A stretch of 64,000 nucleotides of DNA from Acanthornis magna (GCA_036785705.1 JAWUZG010000056.1:14268001-14332000); one strand, 5' to 3'. Positions 23,401-35,839 are shown, numbered from the stretch's first letter. The notes: generated by a model from the letters alone, not told the origin. Numbers and translations are program-made.

Positions 23401-23739
23401 AGCTGAATAAAGTTTTAATGATAATTACAATAAAAAAATAATTAGTATTAGTCATAAACCTGTTTTCTAGTTGGTATTCCCCATCCTTTCCGAAATCTTC
23501 AGGTTTCGGATTGATTTCTTTCACTTATTGTTGTTATAACAGCATCCCACTTTGTATCCCAATCTTTCGGAGGGGCAAAAAGATTTTTAATACAAATGGC
23601 CTTTATCCCAGCTGATGAATGAACTATTCTGTGTTCCCCCAGCTTACAAAAATTATCATCTTTTATACATGCTTTAAAAAGAAAAGGGTGGGGGCTAGGG
23701 AAGCAAAGCAGGATCTGGTATTAGTCCTTTTAGTCGTCA
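20421..23739. other. Noncoding DNA, no gene seen
   Basis: A short GC-rich patch with CpGs lies at 20455-20510, followed by a CA-type stretch (aaacacacacacaagg..cacacacacg) near 20535-20562. The rest is AT-rich, with a TTA-type simple repeat at 22480-22516. Frames at 20381-20716 (111 codons, minus) and 23192-23524 (110 codons, minus) resemble nothing known and lack splice context. Confidence 0.55.
22480..22516. repeat. (TTA)n/(AAT)n simple repeat forming an inverted repeat
   Basis: TTATTATTATT on the left and AATAATAATA on the right flank a short centre (ttatcattatt), so the tract can fold back on itself. It is a plain low-complexity AT repeat. Confidence 0.8.
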
Positions 23740-24450
23740 GGAAATTACAAAATGTACACTTGCGGAGTAAGCAATTTTCGCAGTCTGCTGGCACATCCAT
23801 CTTTTTAATGAGCCTTGTTTATAACCTGACGCCATGTTTCTAGTCACCTACCCTGTTTACATCTTTGGCCCCTTTAATTAAGAGAAGAACCAGTTAAAAG
23901 AAAGTAAGAAGAAATATTAATATGATCTGATTAATTCAGCTAGCGGGAGGTTATGGGGTACCAAGGTTATTATAACCTATAAAGGCAACATGAGCAAAGC
24001 TTTGTTCATTTGTAATTTTATTAGGCAGAGCAAATTAGTGAGCCCACATGGCAATGACAAAAGACCCCTTCCTATTCTCTCTTACCCCCCACCGAAAGGG
24101 CCAGGCGCCTAAAGTTAGGCTCCATATTAGGCAAATGAGAGCTGATAAATCTCAGCCAACAACTAATGAGAATCTCCAGAGTTGGAGCTGTGCTAATTTG
24201 AAAACATTAGCTGGGATCTCTTTTTCTTTTTTTGGTGCGTGTGCAAAGTCCGACTGTCTCAGCCCCGCTCTTGTCATGGGGGTCAGTGGGGTGAAGGTGG
24301 TGAGGCAGGAAGGGGAGAGGAATCTGCAAGGGGTTAAAGATAAAACATGGAGTAAACATAGGAGGGGGCTGAGAGGAAATGCTGATAATATGTAGATCAT
24401 TAGGCAGAGCATATATCATTGATAATACAGGGGGATATAATTACATATAA
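23740..24450. promoter_or_regulatory. Candidate conserved noncoding element with internal motif repeats
   Basis: Complex, repeat-free sequence holds paired SOX/TCF-like cores (the palindrome caaagctttg near 23995-24004), TAATTAAG homeobox words, an inverted repeat aggttat-t-ataacct at 23964-23978, a small hairpin gcctaa-ag-ttaggc at 24107-24120, and an exact 13-base direct repeat (24020-24032 and 24399-24411). The motif TTAGGCA occurs three times and GCTGATAA twice. Short frames at 24048-24419 on both strands look like chance. Repeated short motifs within one block fit an enhancer; this remains inference. Confidence 0.35.
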
Positions 24451-24525
24451 TTACATGACACTTGTTCAGGAGCCCTTCCCAGCTCCTCAGATAAGAAAAT
24501 CCAGATCTTTTCCTTGCACTCTTAC

Positions 24526-24636
24526 CTTGCGGTGTCCACGTGGCAGCATTGACATCATGGCAACACCAAGCCCTTTTGGAGGCTTCGCAGTGCTGCATCT
24601 CCCGTAATGTTACTTCAACAAACTCAGGTAAAACTC
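24526..24636 (-). other. Possible 111-bp cassette exon, minus strand
   Basis: On the minus strand an acceptor (ctctgcttttcaccag, pyrimidine-rich) ends at 24637, and a strong donor (CCGCAAG|GTAAGAG) follows 24526. The 111 bases between them are open in one frame, start and end in the same phase (phase 1), and encode about 37 residues including PEFVEVTLREMQHCEA and a CC pair; skipping it would keep frame. The other two frames are closed. I do not recognise the peptide. The plus strand also carries passable splice signals here (a CAG|GTAAAA donor at 24628), so at most one strand is right, and chance is quite possible. Confidence 0.2.
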
Positions 24637-24639
24637 CTG

Positions 24640-27600
24640 GTGAAAAGCAGAGGTGGATCCTGGCCCTGGTGCAACCCACAAAAATCACTGTCAGATTAAG
24701 AGGTTAATCACAGACATGCCAGTCCAGACTCAGAATTATTACAATGGCTTGGTGGCATGCAGATAAGAAAACCAAAAAAAGCTTTCCAGCTCCTGAAGAA
24801 AGGCTTGACCTGACAAAATGCACTTTTCCCAGTGGCTGGGGTGTGCAGGGAAAGTTAACAACACTTCTGAAAAGTTTCATCCATAAGAGACTGCGGCATG
24901 TTACACATAACAGAGGAACAGCCCTCTCTCCCAGCACACAGGTGGGGAAACTGAGCTATTCTAAGAGTAGAGAAATGAAAAACAAACATTCTGCTTCATT
25001 CATATTTTGGTTTTGTCTCCAAAAATTTATTTTTTTTTTTTTGGTGCGACTCAGTCAAACTAAAGAATTAAAAATTCATGAAGAGTTCAGAAAGTAGTGT
25101 TGAGAGGCAGACTAAAATCACATAAGTCCTGAGGCTGAGATATCACAAAAGTGTCTTGGACTGTGGTCTAATGCTGCAGACACTCACTGTGACTCTCACC
25201 TATTGCTGAATGTTTGCTACCTCTATTTTTTAATTCTATTGAGATTTCAAAACAACACTTTTTGTCAGAGACGAATGAGTGAGCAGATGGGCTCCAGAGC
25301 AGGGGAACTTCCTGTTTAGTGTCCAGTAAACCAGCCAAAATTACAAGGTCCCTCATAGTAGTAAAGAGAGTTAAAATAGCCAGAAGGGGGGAAAAGAAGG
25401 GGTGCTATTCCAAATTTTTTAATTCCTCAATTGGTGAAACGAAAGTTGAAGGACTTAACAGAAGTGAAAAAGAAGAAATGAGAAATGTAAAAATTACTAA
25501 AGAATTACACTTTAAAAAAAAGTGGGGCTTTTAAGAAAGAGACCATCTTACTGAAAAATCAATTTTAAGAACATTATATTTCACACATCATTGTTATCTC
25601 AGTTAAGGTAGAAGGCCTAATAATACTGAAAACTATTTTATGTGTATCTAAATCATCCCCCTATTTTTTGGTTTTTTTTTCTTTCCTCACTTAACCCCCA
25701 AATGTTTTAATTAACACACAAAATGCTACAGTCCAGTAAGACATCCGTGATGGGACTGAAATCCTCACAGCATTGTGGTCCCTCTCTCCTGCACATACAG
25801 TTAAGTTGCTCTTTTCGCTCCTGTGACAAATTTCATTGACTCCATTAGTCCCAATTTTATTGAAATGTATTGAAGTAAAAAATTTCATTACCAAACCCAA
25901 GCTATTGGCAGAGAAGTTTAAAGCATTTTAGTTTAGCTGGGTTTATTCTTTTTTTTTTCTTTCACACATGACCTTGGATTTTGAGAGTTGGTGCCTCCAA
26001 GACTTCTGCTAAGCCACAGTCCATGGCTTTAAGATACTGCTAAGGATGGTGACTGACAGGCTCAAATCTCTCACAGTAGTGCCTGTAAAAGTCAAAAGGC
26101 TCCAAGAATTCAAAGATAGATTAATTGTTCAATTTATATACTCTTGGAAACATTTTAGCAAGTATTATTATGTACTATGCATTATCAATCATTTATATTA
26201 CTGGTGAATTGAATTCTCCCAAAGGTTTCCTGGTGAGGACCAAAGAGCTGGTTTGGGTCTTGCAAAATAGTGCCAAAAAAATTATTTCAAACCAAATCAG
26301 AACCTCTCTCTGGAAAAGCAACATTGCTGTGAGTCCCAGCCTTCTGGAGATAAGGTTTGAAAACCATTACGTTCATTTGTTATTTTGTCTCCTGTTTCTC
26401 CACACCATCAAAATCTGGGTATGACTAGAAAACATCAACATGCCAAAATGAAAAATATAATTTAAAACAATCTGACACCTCGGTGCTGGGCCCCATGCCA
26501 TTTTAGCACAAGCTGGGATGTAGACTTGAAAACGCAGAAGAAAATTAGTTCTTGGGATATCTTCAATTCCTATTTTGCACTTGCGAGATGAAAGACAGGA
26601 TTTTTCAAAGGAGTCTAAACAATTTCAGGCTCCAGATTTTGGCAGCTTTCAGGGGACCCAACCTTCAGATGGGGATGTCAGCTGTCAGCCTCGATGCAAG
26701 GTGATTCTCTGGTAGCGAAAACCTCCCTTCCACCCATTCCCCCTCACGTCCCTTTCTTCTCATCACAGGTGGTGAGACAACAAGCACATGGAGGTGGATC
26801 TACAGTGGGCTGTCCTTTCAGTGCAAAAAGAACATTTTTATAGGAAATCTGTGGCTGCTTTGGGTTGCCATATTTCTACCCAGCTCTAGGTCTTCTGGGT
26901 CACCTTCTGTAGATGACACAATTTGTTTTTGTTAGAAGAGGACCCTCCATGTTCCCCAGTTCTTTCTTTTCAACCATCAGGGACTAGAAAGCTGGCAGAG
27001 CACTTCAAGATCAGCTTGGTATTAAGGAGTATAAACACAGGACCAAAAGCCAGGGAGGATGATGAAATGAAGCCTTTCAAAGAGAAATTATTCCTCTCTC
27101 ATTCTTCTCCACCAGGTCTCAAAGTGAACTGATGAAATATAATCTGAACTGCATGAAAATCTCTGTGATGTGTGAACTTTCATATGGAAATAGGTTTGTG
27201 GCTATTCATTACCTGTTTATATTTGCAAGGTTAAAAAGTTTAATTGATCGTTCAATAAATTATCACTTTACAGATCAGGTTAGGCTCTTAAACAAACCAC
27301 GAATCACCATGTTAACATGCAGATATAAATGAGTCTTTCTCAATAGGATAAACACTGTCCCCCATGTATGGTAGGTGTGGCAATTAGATTATTGATTTTA
27401 GGTAAATGTCTTGTTAATTATGCAGGAGGCTTCACTACTCGTGTTAATTAACTTACTGCTCCTTTGAATCAATACACTGTGGCCTCAGGAGAAAACGCTT
27501 TCTCCCCCTGGTCTTTGGGGCAAAAAAAAAAAAAAAGAGAAAAGTTTGGTTCATCTCCTTTCCTCTTTTTATTTCTGAAACTACAACTTCTTAATTTAAG

Positions 27601-28839
27601 TGAGGGAAAAAAAATTAAATGGAGAGTGAGAAAGTGTTGAGAACACCAGGTACTTCAACGAATGGAAGTGAAATCCAGACCGTTCTCAATGACAGATGAA
27701 AATGATGTTCATCCTCTTTGGATTTTGCCTCAAACTTCGCTCACCTATTACCTCTTTTTTTCAATCTCACATCTTTATTTCCCACTGAAGTTACCCATTA
27801 CCACTCTCTTCCTTTCTCTGCATCTAGTCTTACTTTGTGGGCAAGAGTTAGAATGACCTACAACCACTTTTACTCTATCCCCAGAGCTAGCTATACTTTC
27901 AAAAAAGTATGTGTTCAAATGAATTATCAAGCTCAGACCTGACTATCTTAAATATATCTTAATCAGCACAGGCTTAGATCAAATTACAGACTACTGTCAA
28001 GAATTAAAAATCAGATTCATCCAGTGGAGATCTACTTTATAGACTAATGTAAAAGAGATTTTTCCATTTTTATTCTTGCTGTTTGCTTGGTTTTTAATAA
28101 GCTACTTTGATCCCATATTATCTAATAAAGATCTTAAGTCAGGAAATCACCTGTAAAACTCTCCTAAAAATTTTAATGCCACTGTTGGAATTTCTCAGCT
28201 CAGAGGAACACAAATTTTGACCAGATTAACACTCAGGGATAGAATGATAAGTATGAATTTTCGCATGTTCACTGTCCAAATCTGTATCAAAGCTCCCTGG
28301 AAGCAGGTGGATCTGCATGTCTGGGCAAAAGGTCAGTCATTTCCTTTGCATCTGCAATAAATGAAATAAACTGAAACCAGTTTCCTACTTGGCCTTTGGT
28401 TGTGTTCATATTTGTTCCTTTTCTCATGGTGAATTTGCAGCTCAAATCCTGGAGGAGGTTTGTTTGGGTTTTTTCTCCCAGTGTATTGTGTTTCTTTTTT
28501 TTTTTTTTTTTTGGTGAAGAGTAGAGATGAACAATGAATACCACGACCCTGAAGATGCTTGAGCATAACTTTATTCATATCAGCAGGCTCGATATGGAGC
28601 AAGGAGATTTTACATGAGCAAAGTTCCTCACATGACTTAAGTGCTTGCAGGATCAGGACCTTAATCTTGTGTTTTATGCTATTCGTTGACCTTGGTCATG
28701 TACACATTTATTACTGGTATGAAAAAGTACAAGGTAGAGTGAGTGACATTCCTGATGCAGAGAGATTTAACAGGGGAAAAAGAAATGTGAGTGGTTTTTT
28801 AACTGTTCTAAAAATAACCTGAAAAAATCTTGGTAAAAG
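24640..28839. other. Noncoding DNA, no gene seen
   Basis: AT-rich noncoding sequence with T13 at 25030-25042, A15 at 27532-27546 and T18 at 28495-28512. A stretch at about 24935-24990 (ggtggggaaactgagctatt) recalls a MIR/L2 remnant. About 27180-27500 is complex AT-rich sequence with TTAATTA-type homeobox cores and could be a conserved element. No coding frame is convincing. Confidence 0.55.
24935..24990 (-). mobile_element. Faint MIR/L2-like remnant
   Basis: The words 'ggtggggaaactgagctatt..agag' resemble the antisense of the conserved MIR/L2 segment whose sense strand reads 'cctcagtttccccatctg'. Only about 30-50 bases are recognisable. Such fossils are known in bird genomes. Very diverged; chance similarity is possible. 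Confidence 0.35.
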
Positions 28840-29180
28840 TTTGAGACGAGCTTGCATTGATGTTTACATGAAGCCTGTTATACATAATTTTCTGAAGCTG
28901 TTTTCAATCATGCAAATGATTTTTTCCTTTGCAATATGCTAATGCAATCTGATTTATTTCAGTTGTAAAAGTTAATTACAATGTGTTTGTGAGTCCCTAA
29001 AGATGATGTATTAAATGTTTATAACCAGGATTATTAAAATGTCCTGTCTCGATTACAGTGCTTCTCTTTCAAACACTAGAACTAATTGTAGCCTTAAATC
29101 ACAACAACCTCACCGTTAAAATTAACACAAGGGCAACATTGCATAATTTTAATTAATTTTAATTTGGCCAAAGCAAATTA
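28840..29180. promoter_or_regulatory. Candidate conserved noncoding element with paired octamer-like sites
   Basis: Dense homeobox-type AT-rich sequence holds ATGCAAAT (28910-28917), a perfect POU octamer; ATGCTAAT (28936-28943), a near octamer; and TTAATTAC and TTAATTAATTTTAATTTGG words further right. There is no frame and no repeat. The texture fits a developmental enhancer bound by POU/SOX/homeodomain factors; this is inference. Confidence 0.35.
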
Positions 29181-32100
29181 ATTTTTGTTTTCTAGAAGGA
29201 CAGCTAAACTCTTTTCCAGCCAGCTTCCGTTAGACATGGAGTTCATAAACTTCCTTTTTTCAACATTTGTATCTCTTTAATGATTCCATGGCTGCATATT
29301 TACACTTTAAATGTTATTTGTTTTCTCATGCTCTTTCTGTTTTCATTGAAATTACTATATTCATGGCTGAAGTACTTATTACTGGGCATCTAAAAGAAGA
29401 GAAGGAAATAATAGTGCAATATCCAGTATTTCACTGACTGTGCATGCCTGTGCAAAGAACTGAATTATTCTCTAAAAAAAAGCAACTCAGTGCCCCTTGA
29501 ATCTCTTGAACCTTCAGCTTTTCCCTACTGAACATCCCTGAAACAGCTCTTGGTGTCTGATGACAAAATGTCTTTACAAAAAAAAGAAAAAACATAACCT
29601 TGAGGGTACTTAATTTGCTCGCCCACACTCTCTTTGCTTTGGTGTTGCACTAAGGATTTTTGCAGGAAAAATGGATTTCTTCTTCTTCTTTCTATGTCCA
29701 GGTTGCAGAAGTCACCTCACTTATGAATTTCCTAACTGAAGCCTGAAACCTTCATGCTGTGTAATGTCACAGCTGGCTGCTGGGGTGGCACAATGACATC
29801 ACAGAGTAGATTTTTTGAGGTAAATTTGGGACTAAAATATAAGAGAAAATGATGGCATTAATATTAATATTAATATTCTTATCCTTTTTATTGTTACCAT
29901 TTTTTAAAACATGTCAAACTCACATCTAGAGGTCGTTCTGATGCAGCATTTGAAAAAGCCCTTTTTCCCTCATGAAATACCAAATCCCCATAATGGTGAG
30001 TGTGGGATTTGGCTGTACACGAGTAATTTGTTGCCAGGGAAAGAAAGCAAAGTTTCAATTCAGGGAGTTTCCAGAGCTTTTTTTTCCAGAGGGAGCTGTG
30101 GTTTGCCTCTCCCACCCACAGAAGCAGCTGTGGGAGCAAGGGATGGGTAAGGAAGGGCTTGCCCTTCCTTATGTGCTGGAACAAGAACAAGCTCACTGCC
30201 TTGCATGAATAGAAAGGAATCACTTGTCCCTGTGCAGCACTTAGCAAAGACCAAATGTCCGTGTTTTTCATGACAGACAGGAACAGCATTGATAGAAGGA
30301 TGGCCACACCGAAGCAAAACAGAATTCTATCTAGAGCAGGATCCTGTCTCCATGTATGGCAAGAGCTTAGCCAAAAGCATAAAAACAGGTCATGCATATC
30401 ACACCACCCACCCATGACTCATAATTTATAAGTATTTATTAAGATCCTTCCGTTAATTTGACCAGTCTTCCCTGGACACATGAAAACATCACAACATCCA
30501 CACAGTTCAGCTCTGTGTTAATTATCAAAAACTGTTCAGCACAGTTTATTCCTAATTGTCAAAATGCTTTGAAGCAATCAGAACAGACAAGGTTTATTCT
30601 CTAGCTTCTACTTCGGGAGAAGCTGAGGTAGAGCAAGTCTGAGTTCTCTGTCACCATCTCCATGGAACCACACCATGCCAAAACTGTCACCAGCTTAGTG
30701 GTCAGCCTTTAGACTTTGAGCAGTCCATAGGTCTTTGCAGTGGCTGAATTCCTCTTTCATGCCTTGCTGGAGAAAAATTACATCTATGTAAGCCCTTTAC
30801 TGAAATCTTGTGTTGCTTTGGTTTGTCTTTGGATAAAGGAACCAAGTTTAAGAGCACACAGATCATCAGACTGAACTCAAGGCCTCCGTTGCTCACATCT
30901 CTTTCCATAATCACCTGATGAAGCTGATGCTCAAAAGAGGGAACAAACATGGACCTGGGGGGCACCCATCTCACCTACATGGAAACCGTTTAGTGGTGCA
31001 TACCAAATGATTTATTCCTGGCACATGTCTCAGGGCTGCAGCTGCCTTGAAGTTGAAAGCTAACCTGACTCACCCGTGTTTTTTAACATGGGTAAGACAG
31101 AGATTTTAAATCTGTCTCTGTTTCTCAGCTGCATACAAGAGTAAAAGCCTTCTGCAAAGCAGCAGCAGGTTTTTAGTCACATTAGCCACACCTTGGCTCT
31201 GAGGGACATGTCACCTGAATGTCCTCATCAGCTGTTTTCACTTGAAGCCAGTATCTCCTCTGTTCCCAGCCCCAAGCTCAGACTCTTCCTGGAAAAGAAA
31301 AACTTCAAGAAGGATGCAGCTGCACTTGGTTCAGATTCCCCTTGATGGAGATATAAATCTTACCATGGACAAATATGTCAAATAGTAAAACTGCTGTCTT
31401 TAAATAGCTGGTCTGCTATCCTCATCCTTCTGGTGGACAAATGGCTGCTGTAGCCTCACAATTCAGGGAGAAACAGAGGGCAAGGTGATCTATCTTCTCA
31501 GTGGATCATCTTCTCGCTTGCAAGAACATTTGCTTTAGGTTTGATTTACATGATACTGGCTATCTTTAGCATCCTGCTGATTTCCAAGGACATCTCTCAA
31601 CACAGACATGAACTCCTCAAATAAAACCAGACAGTGGCTGGGCAGGAGCCCTCTGCATGGCAGCTGAAAGGAACAGTGGTTACAGACTGGGCTGGACAGC
31701 ACACACTGAAGAAAAAACGTATGAGGTTTGTGTGGGTCTGAATGTTCAAACTCTGTACTCAGACAGCCTAGAGGTGAGAATCACCACAATGGGAAAATCA
31801 CAGCATCACCTCAATCATTCTCTGATTCTGTGGTTTTTCTATTGTGGTGCTCTTTCCTACTGACATATAGAAAATAGCCTTTCAATTAATTTTTCTCCCA
31901 TGACTGCCTTCAGTAGGTTGCAGATGAAGCATGGACAGAAGGGACCAAAGACCCAGATAACAAAGTGGTTCTCATTTCCTGGATAAAGATCAACCCAAGC
32001 ATCTCTAAAACAGATTTTCAGAGTTGCTGAACATCTATGGATATCACAGAGAGGTGCTCAGCAGCTCTTAGAACAGGACTTTGCTGTTTGGAGAGTGTTT

Positions 32101-34125
32101 CAGCCAATGGGCTCTCTTTCATAGATTTTTTTTGCTCTAAAGGCGAGAATCTGAAGGAAAGTCATGATTGAATTTAATCTTTATAACTGAAGGTACCCAG
32201 GCAAATAGGAGGTCCTTTGCTGGCTGGTCATTTTCCAAAGCCCATAAAATATAGTGAAAGTTTACACAGATTTACCCAACCAGACTTAATCCTGAGCCTT
32301 GTCTTTCTGCACTGTTTTAACATGTGCTACAAAAGCCATGTCAGACTGTCCCCAGCAATACTGAGTGGCACTCATCCCATCCAAACAGCTCTTCACCTTC
32401 TCCTTCAATGGAGATTCAGCAGCTGAAGGCACTGAGACCGCAGTGAACTTCTGTCACCCACAGTGTTAATGACTGAAAGTCAGCATCAAAGTAAGAGGCA
32501 TAAATAGGAATTCTTTAATTATAATGAGTGGCACATTAACCTCAGCATGAATCTGTCATGACTTTTCAAAATGGCACACATGTGGTTCTGTGCTTGAGCT
32601 AATGCCCTGGGCTTTTCACTTGTTCACTTTAGATCTGTGTTTGCTTTTCTGACTAGATTGGCTCTCATCCAGCTGACTTCAATCATAGGGGGATGCCTCT
32701 GTGTCCAGTAATACAGAAAAACCCTGAGAAATATTGACAGTAAAGAAATTTGCTCTCTGCTGGCTGTTGTCTTTCTTGTTCTGGGGATAAATAAACTTGT
32801 TAACTCCCAAGAAATGGGATTAGGCATTTATCACTACAGTTGCATCCACATACAAGAGGCCAGATTCTCTGCAAGTCATCAAAGCTGAAGTCCATGAAAT
32901 GATGCCAATCGTTACCAGCTGAGATCCTGGCCAAAAGACTGTGAAAAACCACAAATATATTGCTTTCCATGAAACAGAAAACACAAATGTTATGTTGTGA
33001 TGGAAGTGGTTTCATAAAGCATGCTGCTATTAATGGACCTTAGATATACTAAAAATATGGTTGCTGTTTAAAATACATGGTAGAGCAACCAGTTTATGGA
33101 CAGCACCTGATGGTACCTGCTGTGTTGCTTTTCCAGGTGCCAAAGGCAGAGTGATAAACACTGCCATCTGTGAGAACTGCAGACCTGTCCTCAGACCCTG
33201 GAGGTCTGGATATACTTTGATAGTCTTCCAAGCTCCGGCATGCTTCTCCAGGCTGGCTTTGAGCATAGCATGTCATCCTATGTCAGAGCCACACAGAAAT
33301 GAGTTATGGTGGGATTATGTGAAGTAAAGCTAAGGGTCAGATAACTTTCCACACCCCTGTAGAGAGCTGACAAAGAGACAGAAAAAAAATCCCCCATCTT
33401 GCCATCTGGGTTTCACTAAGTTCTTAACAACTTTGGAAAGTCCTGTGGTGTTTTCACAAGTCAGACATCATAACCACCAGAATGGCCTGAATGCCCTATG
33501 GCAAGGGCTTTGATTGACCCACTGTTTTTGGGGTTTTTTGTTTGTTGTCCAAATGCCTATAAGTTTTCCTTCATGTGCCTGACTATTTAGCCCACAAAAT
33601 ATTCTGTGCTGTGTACAAGGAAATGGTTTGATTCTGCTCTGACCGTGGTTTCTCTCTCCTATGTGTACAACTTTTATATGCCCATCCCCTTCACAGGGTT
33701 CTGTGGCATGGCTGTGATTCAACTCAGAGCCTCAGCCTTCTCGAGAGCAATTCACTTGGCCCAGCACTCTGACTTTTGGTTAGCTGCCTGTTCCTCTGCT
33801 CTTCTGGTTCACAGCATCATTAACCTGTAGGGAAGGGGTGAGCTTACCCGTCACTGGAAATGCAGAATATAGTAAAAGTCAAAGTGATACAATGGCACAG
33901 CTCTCCCCCTGCAGACACAGTTCCTCGGCCAAGTGGATTGCTCAGGTCCAGGGCTTCATGGTTCTCCAACTGTTTATTTTCCACAGCCCAATATCTATAC
34001 CCCATGCTGCCACACAAGTCAATGATGAGCTGGGTGTGTTTATCCTGATTTCTTCTCACTCATCCTGACCAGAAGTAAACAAGACTTTAAAAAACAAATT
34101 GTCTTCTTCCTGCATTTATCTCCAG
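29181..34125. other. Noncoding DNA, no gene seen
   Basis: A 173-codon minus-strand frame (29894-30415) and overlapping frames on the opposite strand are unrecognised and look like chance. (ATTAAT)n low complexity occurs at 29857-29877. About 31650-31850 ends in 'gattctgtgg', which hints at a decayed CR1 tail but is too weak to call. Nothing else is supportable. Confidence 0.55.
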
Positions 34126-34229
34126 GATTCCACTCACTGAACAGTGCTGGAGCTTTATTCGATATATCAATGCACCTCACACATCAGTATTTATCATTAC
34201 TCTTTTAATGATGGGGAGGTTGAGGACAG
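34126..34229 (+). other. Possible 104-bp exon within an old MIR/L2-like remnant
   Basis: An excellent acceptor (tcttcttcctgcatttatctccag) ends at 34125, and an excellent donor (GGACAG|GTAAGA) begins at 34230. One frame of the three stays open for 34 codons (IPLTEQCWSFIRYI..), with no recognisable domain, so a noncoding transcript exon is as likely as a coding one. The right half, from 'atgatggggaggttgaggacagg' on, resembles antisense MIR/L2. Exonisation of MIR-type repeats is a known source of new exons. No transcript evidence is available here. Confidence 0.25.
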
Positions 34230-34255
34230 GTAAGAAAATTGGCTCAACTTAAATT
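34150..34255 (-). mobile_element. Diverged MIR/L2-like remnant, minus strand
   Basis: The stretch 'tatttatcattactcttttaatgatggggaggttgaggacagg' and the following 'taag..aaattggctcaact' line up loosely with the antisense MIR/L2 pattern 'tattattatccccattttacagatgaggaaactgaggcacagagaggttaagtgacttgccca'. The order of the words is right but substitutions are many. Confirmation needs a profile search. Confidence 0.35.
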
Positions 34256-35813
34256 AAGAACTGTTCTAAATTAAACACAAAGGATAGGTTAGAGGAAAAG
34301 ACCAAATCTTCTGGAAAATATTAAAAGGTGTTTTTTTTCCTATGCCTATTTTTGTTTTATTGCTGGTTGTAAATTATTGCATGGATGTGCACTTCCTAAT
34401 GATGGCCACAGACAGTGAGGGGAAATTCCATACAGGCAGGGGAAGAAAATACAATTAATTTCACTATATTTTCAGCACAAATTAATCAAAAGAAAGACCT
34501 ACAGTTCATTAGAATCTCTGTTTTCACGTTTTCAGCTCCTTGTCAAGTATCTAGGTTATACGTAGACCAGAATGGAAAGCCCAGATTTTAAAATAACCTT
34601 AGAGCTGAAATACTGTAGATCCCCAAAACTCAGCATCAACCCCACTTAGGGTAAATCCACAGAAGCTTTCACTAAAAAGTTAACAGTCCCTATGTTTTTG
34701 TAGGAGCCAAGCCTCAGAGCTTTTTTCCCCAGCTGCTGTCTCAGTCTGGTGTTACTTCTGGCCAGAAAATAGATCCAGAAATTTTATGTGTTGGGGTATC
34801 ATCAGCAGAGAAAATCATGTCACCTATAGGGAGTTTGAATCAACTTGCACTTCTGGCCTGATTTCTTGAATGCAAAAGATTTCTTAGTAGAGCCTTCATT
34901 GCTTCAAAAAATAAAACAGCATCAAAAAACAAGAAAGAAAATTAAAAAATAACCCTAAACAGAAACACCTGGGCCACACCTTCATTACAGCTCCCAGATC
35001 TCTCAGAATCTGATTTCAGATCCTCTTCTTCATACTCAAAGTTGGGTTTGATCAAAACTAGAGGTGTTCTTCAAACAGCCCTTTAAAACCCTAGCCCTTC
35101 TCAGAGCAAATACACATAAGACCCATCTGTAACAGCTTTCTGTTGGGTTTTCTTTTGGTCCCAGGATGTTCCCTTTCTCCACTCAGTGGGCAATGAACCT
35201 TTCAACATTTACCCCCATGGCTGCAACAGCTTCATTTATCTTCATCTTTGAAAGCAACTCTATAATTATATCTTTCATTGTTCTCTGCAAGTTGCTCGCC
35301 AGTTAAGAAAAATATGTAATCAGCCGCCTTCCTTTCTAGGCAAAGGTACGTGTGACCAGTGAGACCTTTCCAAACTAGGACTGTAAAAGGAGTTAGATGT
35401 TAGATAAGGACTATTCTCCACAAGAGAAATATATGTAAAAAAGAGAAGATAGACATCTTGCCAGAGAGTAGCATTTCTAGATAAACACTTCTGGTTATAG
35501 ATGATTTCAGATCACGTATCTGTTTTCCTGTGTTCCTTTGATTATTACTGCTTGTCACTGAAACTAAAATTGGAATTTGTGGCTGACCCTCATTCCCTAT
35601 TGGCAAATGACCCTGAAAGGGTTATCAAGGCCTTATACCCAGTTTTTTCCTCTTCCCGTGGCTTTAATTGTGCTGGCAATCTCATACAGCTTGTGAATTG
35701 TGAGAAGAGAGGGAGGGGGGAAAATTGCAGAAGAAGTTGGGTTGAAAACCATGGAATTATGTCATAAACACAAAGTTTCTCATAGGAAAGTCTCTGTCTC
35801 AACTATGCAGGAC

Positions 35814-35839
35814 GGGGCAGGGGGTGGGAAGGAGGAGGG
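35814..35839 (+). other. G-quadruplex-like motif
   Basis: Four G runs (GGGG, GGGGG, GGG, GGG) are separated by loops of 2, 1 and 8 bases. The last loop is one base longer than the usual limit of seven but itself contains GG pairs. It lies in a G/A-rich patch in otherwise AT-rich DNA. Folding is predicted, not shown. Confidence 0.45.

Noticed and set aside
29894..30415. 173-codon minus-strand frame with hydrophobic stretches
   Set aside because: Overlapped by several open frames on the other strand; the hydrophobicity follows from T-rich codons; no family resemblance or splice sites.
31650..31850. Possible third CR1 fragment ending in gattctgtgg
   Set aside because: Only the last ten or so bases match; the diagnostic 'cccttccaactcagg' part is absent.
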